Shown: positions 1 through 5,171 of the stretch, piece by piece | Layout of the letters: the number at the start of each line of letters is the position of its first letter | Position numbering within the stretch: position 1 is the first letter of the stretch | Assembly: GCA_946481615.1 (NCBI GenBank) | Contig: CAMLOR010000245.1 | Span: forward strand, 1 to 5,171 | Origin: an uncultured Aquimonas sp. | Lineage (GTDB): Bacteria; Pseudomonadota; Gammaproteobacteria; Xanthomonadales; Xanthomonadaceae | Direction of reading: 5' to 3' | DNA length: 5,171 nucleotides | The notes under the pieces: generated by a model | Told to the model about the DNA's origin: nothing | Databases searched by the model: none | The model's input: only the letters and a program-made list of their open reading frames with translations | Translations under genes and position numbers: made by a program

Positions 1-34
1 CGCGCGCGCCGGGTCCGACGGCTGGCGCCGCGGA

Positions 35-2731
35 TCAGAGGCTCACTCTCACGCCGAGGTAGAACTGGCGCCCGTTGACGTAGAACGCTCGCGGCTGGTC
101 TTCGCTGAGGCCGTAGTACTTGAGCGTCGGGTCGTTGAGATTGAGTCCCTCGAACGTGAAAGTGACGCGATCGTTCCAGCGCCACTGCGCCGAGGCCGAC
201 AGCGTGCCGGTGCCGTCCTGGTACTGCGGCGAGCTGCGGTCCAGGCCCACGAAGAAGTCGCTGCGGTAGGTGTAGGCCACGCGCGCGCCGAAGCGCTCGT
301 TCTCCCAGTACGCGCCGACGTTGTAGGTGTTTTCGGACGCGCCCACGAGATCGGCGCCGCTGTCTTCCTCGGCATCGGCATAGGTGTAGTTGGCCCAGCC
401 GCCGAAGTTGCCGACGATGGGCGACTGCCACGACAGTTCCGCGCCCTGCACCTTGCCGCTGGCGTTCACCGGCGCGGAGATGGTGTAGGTCTCGAACTGG
501 CCGGTGCGGATGTTGAGCAGTTCGGTCTGATAGGTGCCGAAGCTGACGTAGCTTTCCAGATCGATCACGAACACACCGGCGGAGAACAGCGAGCGCGGGC
601 CGTAGTACCACTCGAGCGCGCCTTCGAAGTTGTTGGCGACGATGGGCTCGAGATCCGGATTGCCGCCATTGCCGGTGTTCGTCGTGTCGTCGGAGGTGAG
701 CGCGCCGCCCAGCGCGGAATAGTCCGGCCGCGAGAGCGTGCGCGACAGCGCCAGGCGTCCGACCAGATCTTCGGAGAGATCCCAGCGGAAATTCGCGCTC
801 GGCAGCACGTCGTCGTAGGTGTGCTTGACGGGCAGCTGATAGAAGGTGCCGAAGGCCGACGTGGTGATGGCCCCGGGCACCGTCGGGCACGGCGCCAGCG
901 CCGGGCATTCGGAACCGGGCACGGCCACGTTCACCAGCACGTTCTCCTTGGTCTGCACCAGGCGCACGCCGACGTTGCCGCTCCAGGTCTCGCCGGAGAA
1001 CACGCCCATCAGGTAGCCCGCGGTGGTTTCCTCTTCGATCTCGAACTCGCCCGACCAGAAGCGGCGCGACACCGGATCGCGATTGGAGTGGATGTCGCCC
1101 CAGCGTTCCAGTTCTTCCGGCGAAAGCTGCCAGACGTTGCGCGGGAAATTGCCGCCGAGGTCGTCGCCGAAGTCGTTCGGATAGGTGCTGCCATCCCACA
1201 CCGGCAGGTTGGCGAAGGGATCGGTCGCGAAGTTCGGGCCCTGTGCCACCTGGTGCGTTTCGCGCTCGTGCTCGGTCCAGCGCAGGCCGAACCTGAGGTT
1301 GGTGAAGACGCCGCCGTCGATCTGCCAGTCGCCGTCGAACTGCGCGTAGTTCTCCTCGTCGCTGGTGCTGGCCGGGCTGGCGCCGAAGATCCAGTCGAGC
1401 GTGGTGCCGGCGAAGTCGGCCACGTTGCCGTTCGGGAAGGACACATCGGCCGGGCGATCGATGCCGTTGAAGCTGTAGCTGGCGCCGGTGTTGAACACGT
1501 CGCCTTCGAACACGCCCTGCTTGGGCGTGACGCCGTCGCCGCTGGTGGTGCCGACCTTGGCCTTCAGCGTGAGCGAATCGCCGGCGTTCCACTTCACGTC
1601 GAAGTTGAGGAAGTCGGTCTCGCTGTAGGCGCCGGGACGATAGATGTTGTCGACGATGGCGTACTGCGCGTTCGCGCCCGGCGTGCCGGCATTGGCCCAG
1701 CTCGCGCTCACCAGCGTGTTGTTGCGCACCGTGTACGCATCCGGGATGCGGTTGTCGGTGCCGATGACGCGACTGCCCCAGAACATCCAGTTGCGGTTGT
1801 AGTTGGTGGCGTCCATCTTCGACTTGAAGCCGGAGATGTCGATCTCCCAGTCCTCGTGCGGACGGAACTGCAGGTCGATCAGGCCGCCGCGGCGCTCGCG
1901 TTCCTGCTCGAACAGCGCCGAGCCGATCAGCGTCGGGTAGTAGACGTTGGCCAGATCCGGACGCGCGGTCGCCAGGGCGCTGCCCGGCGCGATCTGCGCA
2001 TAACCCAGGATTTCCTGGCCGTCGCGGCGCAGGTGGCGGGTTTCGTGGAAGGCCTGCAGCAGGATGCCGAAGGTGTCGGCGTCGTTCTTCCAGTTGAAGA
2101 GCGCGGAGAACTGCGGATCGTATTCGTCCGGCAGATCGGCGTAGACCGCCTGCAGCGAGCCTTCGAGCGTCATCTGCCTGCCGAACTCGAGCGGCTTGCG
2201 CGTGATGATGTCGACGGCGCCGGCAACGCCGCCTTCCACGAGATCGGCCGTCGCGCTCTTGCGCACCACCACCTGCGAGACCAGCTCGGAGGGCAGCAGC
2301 GAATAGCTCACGCTGCGTCCCACGAGGCCGACCTGGTCGAGCACGAACCAGTCGCCCGAGGACACCGAGTGGCCGTTGATCAGCGTCTGCGTGAGGCTGG
2401 GATTGGTGCCGCGCAGCGAGACGCGGTCGTTCTCGTCGAAGCCGCCGGAGCCGCCGGACTGCGACTGCGTGGTGACGCCGGGCACGCGCGCCAGCGAGTC
2501 GGCGACGTTCTTGTCGGGCATCTTGCCGACGTCCTCGGCCGTGATGACCTCGACCACGCTATCTTCGTTGCGTTTGCCTTCGAGCGATTTCTCGAGCGAA
2601 GAGCGGATGCCGCGCACTTCGATGGCGTCGAGCGTCGTCTCCTCGTCGGTTTGCTGGGCCTGCACCATGCCGGCGAAACCGAACAGGGCAAGGGAAATCG
2701 CCGTGGCGATGGTGGTGCGCTGGATGTTCAT
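35..2731 (-). CDS. nagP: TonB-dependent outer-membrane receptor, GlcNAc/chitooligosaccharide type (NagP-like)
   Basis: A complete 898-aa TonB-dependent transporter, expected to move a GlcNAc-containing sugar across the outer membrane using TonB-ExbBD energy. Residues 1-25 form a signal peptide with probable cleavage after VQA. A TonB-box-like TLDAIEVRG stretch lies at 33-41. The plug spans about 55-180, with NVADSLARVPGV at 75-86, DRVSLRGTNPSLTQTLINGH at 102-121 and VEGGVAGAVDIITRKPL at 165-181. The rest is the beta-barrel, ending in QPRAFYVNGRQFYLGVRVSL. This pattern matches the large Xanthomonas/Caulobacter receptor family (TIGR01782 type) that includes NagP and MalA. The length is usual and no STN domain is present. 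The start is supported by GGGGAGAG two bases upstream of ATG. The substrate is inferred only from divergent nag genes and shared operators; another carbohydrate is possible. Oddities are a terminal Leu instead of the usual aromatic residue, and only two cysteines, C609 and C615. Confidence 0.9.
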   Translation of the reverse strand: MNIQRTTIATAISLALFGFAGMVQAQQTDEETTLDAIEVRGIRSSLEKSLEGKRNEDSVVEVITAEDVGKMPDKNVADSLARVPGVTTQSQSGGSGGFDENDRVSLRGTNPSLTQTLINGHSVSSGDWFVLDQVGLVGRSVSYSLLPSELVSQVVVRKSATADLVEGGVAGAVDIITRKPLEFGRQMTLEGSLQAVYADLPDEYDPQFSALFNWKNDADTFGILLQAFHETRHLRRDGQEILGYAQIAPGSALATARPDLANVYYPTLIGSALFEQERERRGGLIDLQFRPHEDWEIDISGFKSKMDATNYNRNWMFWGSRVIGTDNRIPDAYTVRNNTLVSASWANAGTPGANAQYAIVDNIYRPGAYSETDFLNFDVKWNAGDSLTLKAKVGTTSGDGVTPKQGVFEGDVFNTGASYSFNGIDRPADVSFPNGNVADFAGTTLDWIFGASPASTSDEENYAQFDGDWQIDGGVFTNLRFGLRWTEHERETHQVAQGPNFATDPFANLPVWDGSTYPNDFGDDLGGNFPRNVWQLSPEELERWGDIHSNRDPVSRRFWSGEFEIEEETTAGYLMGVFSGETWSGNVGVRLVQTKENVLVNVAVPGSECPALAPCPTVPGAITTSAFGTFYQLPVKHTYDDVLPSANFRWDLSEDLVGRLALSRTLSRPDYSALGGALTSDDTTNTGNGGNPDLEPIVANNFEGALEWYYGPRSLFSAGVFVIDLESYVSFGTYQTELLNIRTGQFETYTISAPVNASGKVQGAELSWQSPIVGNFGGWANYTYADAEEDSGADLVGASENTYNVGAYWENERFGARVAYTYRSDFFVGLDRSSPQYQDGTGTLSASAQWRWNDRVTFTFEGLNLNDPTLKYYGLSEDQPRAFYVNGRQFYLGVRVSL

Positions 2732-2749
2732 GACTCTCCCCGATCACTA

Positions 2750-2767
2750 GATACCAATGTAGTGCCA
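2750..2767 (-). promoter_or_regulatory. Putative NagQ operator, receptor side, proximal (in the leader)
   Basis: On the minus strand this reads TGGCACT, ACAT, TGGTATC: two direct 7-bp half-sites with a 4-bp spacer, the same geometry as the box in front of the regulator gene. It ends about 18 nt before the receptor ATG, hence probably downstream of the transcription start, where a bound repressor would block elongation or initiation. Confidence 0.55.
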
Positions 2768-2772
2768 CCTGT

Positions 2773-2779
2773 AGAACCA
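2773..2779 (-). promoter_or_regulatory. Isolated TGGTTCT half-site between the two receptor-side boxes
   Basis: TGGTTCT on the minus strand starts 10 bp after the preceding half-site and 12 bp before the next, so it stays close to the helical phase of the flanking boxes. It may be a fifth contact point of a cooperative regulator array, or a chance match to a short word. Confidence 0.25.
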
Positions 2780-2782
2780 CGT

Positions 2783-2800
2783 GATACCTATACCCTACCA
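2783..2800 (-). promoter_or_regulatory. Putative NagQ operator, receptor side, distal (over the -10)
   Basis: On the minus strand this reads TGGTAGG, four bases, AGGTATC: two direct half-sites 11 bp apart. The layout agrees with the TGGTATT-N4-TGGTATT NagQ box I recall from Xanthomonas (from memory, not checked). The second half-site has A in place of the first T. The site covers the candidate -10 of the receptor promoter. Confidence 0.5.
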
Positions 2801-2815
2801 ATTGTCACTTTGCAA
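2787..2815 (-). promoter_or_regulatory. Possible sigma-70 promoter of the receptor gene
   Basis: On the minus strand TTGCAA (2815-2810) is followed after exactly 17 nt by TATAGG (2792-2787). Each matches the -35 or -10 consensus at four of six positions. Transcription would start near 2780, leaving a leader of about 48 nt. The -10 element lies inside the proposed operator at 2783-2800, which suits repression by occlusion. This is a by-eye match only. Confidence 0.4.
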
Positions 2816-2824
2816 TGGTAATGT
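2816..2824 (+). promoter_or_regulatory. TGGTAAT half-site / possible extended -10 of the nag operon
   Basis: TGGTAATGT can be read as a regulator half-site (TGGTAAT) or as an extended -10 (TG, one base, TAATGT). No good -35 lies 16-18 bp upstream. TTGTCA at 2802-2807 resembles a -35 (five of six) but lacks a convincing -10 at normal spacing. The operon promoter must lie upstream of 2865, but I cannot place it firmly. Confidence 0.25.
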
Positions 2825-2833
2825 GTGGGCCAT

Positions 2834-2851
2834 TGGTACTGCACTGGTACT
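2834..2851 (+). promoter_or_regulatory. Putative NagQ operator in front of nagQ (autoregulation)
   Basis: TGGTACT, GCAC, TGGTACT: two identical 7-bp direct repeats with a 4-bp spacer, giving an 11-bp period. This is the cleanest site in the intergenic region and ends 13 bp before the nagQ ATG. It matches the direct-repeat layout recalled for NagQ boxes and implies that the regulator represses its own operon. Assignment to NagQ is inference from proximity and site form. Confidence 0.6.
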
Positions 2852-2864
2852 GGAAACGTTCTCA

Positions 2865-3605
2865 ATGACGAGCCTGACCAAAGTCCTGCGCCCGCTCGAC
2901 CCGGACGGCGCCCTGCCGCTCTATCAGCAGCTGCAGCGGGCCCTGCGGGAGGCCATCGAACAGCGCGTGATCGGGGTGGACGACGCCCTGCCCGCCGAGC
3001 GCCAGCTGGCCGAGGAACTGGCGGTCTCGCGCATCACCGTGCGCAAGGCCATCGAGGGCCTGGTGGAGGAAGGCCTGCTGGTGCGGCGCCAGGGCGCCGG
3101 CAACTTCGTGGCGCAGCGCGTCGAGAAGAACTTCGCCAAGCTCACCTCGTTCTCCGAGGACATGCGCGCGCGCGGCCGCACCCCGCACAGCGAATGGCTG
3201 CGCAAGAGCGAAGGCACGGTGACGCCCGAGGAAGCGCTGACGCTGCGGCTCTCGCCCGGCACGCCCGTGCTGCGCTTCCATCGCCTGCGCTACGCCGACG
3301 ACGCGCCGATGTCGGTGGAATACGCCACCATCGTGGCGAGCGCCCTGCCCTCGCCCGAGGCGGTCGGCGATTCGCTGTACGAGGCGCTGGAAGTCGCGGG
3401 CAATCGCCCGGTGCGCGCCCTGCAGCGCCTGCGCGCACTACTGCTGCGCGCCGAACAGGCCAGACTGTTGCATGCCTCCGAAGGCGATGCCGGCTTGCTG
3501 GTCGAGCGCGTGGGCTTCCTGCGCGACGGCCGCGCGGTGGAGTTCTGCCAGTCGTACTACCGCGGCGACACCTACGACTTCGTCGCCGAACTCACCACGG
3601 AATGA
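2865..3605 (+). CDS. nagQ: GntR/HutC-family transcriptional regulator of GlcNAc use (NagQ-like)
   Basis: A 246-aa protein of normal length for the GntR family, HutC subfamily. Residues about 17-84 form the winged helix, with LPLYQQLQRALREAI, the helix-turn-helix LPAERQLAEELAVSRITVRK (42-61) and the wing GLLVRRQGAGNFV. Residues about 90-243 form a UTRA effector domain (FSEDMRARGRTP, LRFHRLRYADDAPMSVEY, ending QSYYRGDTYDFVAEL). Characterised relatives such as Bacillus NagR/YvoA and Streptomyces DasR respond to amino-sugar phosphates, so GlcN-6-P or GlcNAc-6-P is the expected inducer here. I chose ATG 2865, with GGA at 2852-2854 upstream, because the upstream in-frame GTG at 2781 would add 28 non-family residues encoded by the operator region. 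The stop overlaps the nagB-II start by 4 nt (ATGA). Family is near certain; the name nagQ rests on context and operators. Confidence 0.9.
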   Translation: MTSLTKVLRPLDPDGALPLYQQLQRALREAIEQRVIGVDDALPAERQLAEELAVSRITVRKAIEGLVEEGLLVRRQGAGNFVAQRVEKNFAKLTSFSEDMRARGRTPHSEWLRKSEGTVTPEEALTLRLSPGTPVLRFHRLRYADDAPMSVEYATIVASALPSPEAVGDSLYEALEVAGNRPVRALQRLRALLLRAEQARLLHASEGDAGLLVERVGFLRDGRAVEFCQSYYRGDTYDFVAELTTE

Positions 3606-4633
3606 TCGATGCCATGAGCACGTTGCTGTTCCGCGAGGCCGCCGAAGCCAGCGCCGTCGTGCGCCGGCAGCTCGAACGCAACCGCCGCGCCGCGCAGGAA
3701 CTTGGCGAGCGCCTGCGGGCGCGGCCGCCGCGCGCCGTCGTCACCTGCGCGCGCGGCAGCAGCGATCATGCGGCCACGTATGCGAAGTACCTCATCGAGA
3801 TCCGCACCGGCACCGTGGTGTCGTCCGCGGCGCCCTCGGTGAGTTCGGTCTACCAGGCCACGCAGCATCTGCGCGATTGCCTGTTCCTGGCGATCTCGCA
3901 GTCCGGCCGCAGCCCGGATCTGGTCGCCTCCGCGGAAGCCGCGCGGCGCGCCGGCGCGACGGTGGTGGCGCTGGTCAACGACGAGCACTCGCCGCTGGCG
4001 CGCGGCTCGGAATTCGTGTTGCCGCTGTGCGCCGGCCCCGAACTGAGCGTGGCGGCCTCGAAGAGTTTCATCGCCTCGCTGGCCGGCGTGATGCAGATCG
4101 TCTCGGCCTGGACGCAGGAGCCTGCGCTGCAGCGCTGCGAGAGCGAAGCTTCCGAAGCGTTGGCGCAGGCCTGGGAGCTGGACTGGAGTCCCGCGCTGGA
4201 CGTGTTGCGCGGCGCGGAGAACCTGTTCGTGATCGGTCGCGGCCTCGGGCTCGGGATCGCGCAGGAAGCCGCATTGAAAGGCAAGGAAACCTGCGGGCTG
4301 CATGCCGAGGCCTTCAGCGGCGCCGAGGTGCGGCACGGGCCGCAGGCGCTGCTCGGCGGGCATTTCCCCGCGCTGATGCTGGTGCAGGACGACGAGACGC
4401 GCGGCGGCCTGCTCACGCTCGGACGCGAACTGCTCGAACGCGGCGTGCAGGTGATGATCGCGGGGCCGGAGCTGAAGGGCGCGATCAATCTGCCGACGGT
4501 GGTGGCGCATCCTGCGCTGGAACCGCTGCTGATGGCGCAGAGCTATTACCGCCTCGTCAATGCGCTGGCGATCGCGCGCGGGCACGATCCCGACCGCCCG
4601 CCGCATCTGCGCAAGGTGACCGAAACGCACTGA
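3602..4633 (+). CDS. nagB-II: Glucosamine-6-phosphate deaminase, SIS-domain type (NagB-II)
   Basis: A 343-aa cytoplasmic protein with two SIS (sugar isomerase) domains, resembling the isomerase half of GlmS but lacking the glutaminase domain. In GlcNAc clusters this form replaces classical NagB and converts GlcN-6-P to fructose-6-P and ammonia. Visible motifs: ARGSSDH (50-56), ISQSGRSPDL (98-107, phosphosugar binding), AGPELSVAASK (144-154), GRGLGLGIAQEAALKGKET (212-230), HAEAFSGAEVRHGP (234-247) and C-terminal DPDRPPHLRKVTE (329-341). ATG 3602 overlaps the regulator's stop as ATGA, which favours translational coupling. An in-frame ATG at 3614 (MSTLLFREA) is a real alternative and gives 339 aa, closer to where family similarity begins. 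The stop shares one base with the nagA ATG. A GlmS-like or AgaS-like role is less likely beside nagA and a Nag regulator. Confidence 0.9.
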   Translation: MIDAMSTLLFREAAEASAVVRRQLERNRRAAQELGERLRARPPRAVVTCARGSSDHAATYAKYLIEIRTGTVVSSAAPSVSSVYQATQHLRDCLFLAISQSGRSPDLVASAEAARRAGATVVALVNDEHSPLARGSEFVLPLCAGPELSVAASKSFIASLAGVMQIVSAWTQEPALQRCESEASEALAQAWELDWSPALDVLRGAENLFVIGRGLGLGIAQEAALKGKETCGLHAEAFSGAEVRHGPQALLGGHFPALMLVQDDETRGGLLTLGRELLERGVQVMIAGPELKGAINLPTVVAHPALEPLLMAQSYYRLVNALAIARGHDPDRPPHLRKVTETH

Positions 4634-5171
4634 TGCGGACGGTCATCCACAATGCGAAGGTGTTGCTCGACGAAGGGTTTGTCGACGATTGCGTCGTGGT
4701 GCTCGACGAAGGCCGCATCGCGTCCATCGTTCGAGGCACGGGTTCGACAGGCTCACCCCGAACGGGTGAGGAAGAGTGGATTGCGAAAACCGTTCAGGGT
4801 GAGCCTGTCGAATCCGCCGCGGTGACCTTCGACGCCCAAGGCCACTACCTCCTCCCCGGCTTCATCGACGTCCAGGTCAACGGTGGCGGCGGCGCGCTGT
4901 TCAACGCCGATCCCGGCGTCGAAACCATCGCCGCCATCGCCCGCGCCCATCGCCGCTTCGGCACCACCTCGCTGCTGCCCACGCTGATCAGCGACGACCG
5001 CAACGTGATCGCGCGCGCCATCGCCGCCACGCGCGAGGCGCTGGCGCAGCGCATTCCCGGCGTCGTCGGGGTGCACATCGAAGGCCCCTGCCTCAACGAA
5101 GAACGCAAAGGCGCGCACGACGCCGCGAAGTTCCGCGATCTCGACGACGAGGACATCGCGATCCTCACCTC
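4633..5171 (+). CDS. nagA: N-acetylglucosamine-6-phosphate deacetylase, 5' part (truncated by window end)
   Basis: The first 179 codons of an amidohydrolase-superfamily enzyme of usually about 380 aa, which hydrolyses GlcNAc-6-P to GlcN-6-P and acetate in the cytoplasm, supplying NagB-II. The frame is open to the window end. Seen: N-terminal strands MRTVIHNAKVLLDEG, then LLPGFIDVQVNGGGG (73-87), GTTSLLPTLIS (110-120) and GVHIEGPCLNEERKGAHD (146-163). The QVN at 81-83 replaces the HxH of two-metal relatives, as in E. coli NagA, and E150 is the expected metal-binding glutamate. ATG 4633 overlaps the nagB-II stop by one base; AAGGTGA at 4613-4619 is a rather distant ribosome-binding site, so coupling is likely. 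Oddities: a REP-like inverted repeat occupies residues 37-60, adding roughly 15-20 residues relative to E. coli NagA, and C153 sits where Phe or Trp is usual. Confidence 0.92.
   Translation, partial: MRTVIHNAKVLLDEGFVDDCVVVLDEGRIASIVRGTGSTGSPRTGEEEWIAKTVQGEPVESAAVTFDAQGHYLLPGFIDVQVNGGGGALFNADPGVETIAAIARAHRRFGTTSLLPTLISDDRNVIARAIAATREALAQRIPGVVGVHIEGPCLNEERKGAHDAAKFRDLDDEDIAILT
4743..4812. repeat. REP-like inverted repeat pair inside nagA
   Basis: Two 23-bp arms, 4743-4765 (begins TTCGACAGGCTCACCC) and 4790-4812 (ends GGGTGAGCCTGTCGAA), are reverse complements at 22 of 23 positions; the only mismatch is at 4759 (C) against 4796 (A). They flank a 24-bp spacer. The left arm also has a short internal dyad (GTTCG/CGAAC). 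The arm sequence resembles a short repeat I recall as scattered through xanthomonad and other proteobacterial genomes, usually between genes. The pair forms a long hairpin in DNA or mRNA. There is no transposase here, so any spread would rely on a protein encoded elsewhere (inference: a RAYT-type transposase). Confidence 0.85.

Larger units (their letters stand above)
2732..2864. promoter_or_regulatory. Divergent nagP/nagQ regulatory region
   Basis: This 133-bp gap separates the receptor gene from the regulator gene and is clearly richer in A+T than the flanking coding DNA. It holds TGGTA-like half-sites on both strands: about five on the minus strand (first bases at 2800, 2789, 2779, 2767 and 2756) and three on the plus strand (2816, 2834 and 2845). 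Each cluster reads towards the gene on its side. The region therefore probably contains both promoters and the operators of the adjacent GntR-family regulator. No small ORF or RNA gene is apparent in it. Confidence 0.75.

Noticed and set aside
1..34. Possible transcription terminator downstream of the receptor gene
   Set aside because: Only a 5-bp GCGCC/GGCGC pairing with a large loop is visible in very GC-rich DNA, with no T-run on the minus strand. The sequence ends too soon to judge.
821..2821. Plus-strand ORF of 666 codons opposite the receptor gene
   Set aside because: It is antisense to a full TonB receptor with clear family motifs. Its product is a low-complexity Ala/Arg/Val/Gly/His-rich string typical of GC-rich shadow frames.
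2781..2864. GTG start at 2781 extending the regulator by 28 residues
   Set aside because: The extension has no GntR-family similarity and would be translated from DNA that holds the half-sites and candidate promoters. ATG 2865 gives a normal family N-terminus.
2825..3601. In-frame upstream extension of the deaminase frame (giving 602 codons)
   Set aside because: This part is another frame of the regulator gene and has Arg/Ala-rich shadow composition. SIS-family similarity begins only after 3602, where ATG overlaps the regulator stop.
3572..4630. Minus-strand ORF of 352 codons opposite nagB-II
   Set aside because: His/Arg/Gln-rich shadow of a gene whose motifs are unmistakable on the plus strand; no recognisable domain.
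4743..4812. Reading the nagA inverted repeat as a terminator or as insertion-sequence ends
   Set aside because: There is no T-run after the hairpin and the coding frame continues through it. The 24-bp spacer cannot encode a transposase and I see no clear target-site duplication.

Overview
The window carries one coherent locus: a GlcNAc (N-acetylglucosamine) and probably chitooligosaccharide uptake and catabolism cluster from a GC-rich Gram-negative bacterium. The TonB-dependent receptor is of the type abundant in Xanthomonadales, Caulobacterales and Alteromonadales. Together with the GntR-type Nag regulator, the SIS-type deaminase NagB-II and the high GC content, this points to a gammaproteobacterium of the Xanthomonadaceae/Lysobacter kind. 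That taxonomic call is inference; there is no rRNA or other marker here.

Layout: a complete 898-aa outer-membrane receptor (35-2731, minus; nagP-like) is divergent from a plus-strand operon. The operon holds a GntR/UTRA repressor (2865-3605, nagQ-like), a glucosamine-6-phosphate deaminase of the SIS family (3602-4633, nagB-II) and N-acetylglucosamine-6-phosphate deacetylase (4633-5171, nagA), which is cut by the window end after 179 codons. The three operon genes overlap by 4 and 1 nt, so they are probably co-transcribed and translationally coupled. The divergent intergenic region (2732-2864) is visibly AT-richer than the genes and is packed with TGGTA-type half-sites, mostly spaced about 11 bp, reading towards the gene on each side. 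These are the likely operators of the GntR regulator.

Working model: the receptor imports GlcNAc oligomers or GlcNAc across the outer membrane. After transport and phosphorylation by genes not seen here, NagA deacetylates GlcNAc-6-P to GlcN-6-P, and NagB-II converts that to fructose-6-P plus ammonia. The GntR protein represses both directions until an amino-sugar phosphate binds its UTRA domain.

The most unusual feature is a 70-bp inverted repeat (4743-4812) of two REP-like 23-bp arms inside the nagA coding sequence. The reading frame stays open across it, adding an extra loop between the N-terminal strands and the barrel. The pathway itself is of a described type. I see no CRISPR, tRNA, rRNA, transposase, phage gene or clearly new system.
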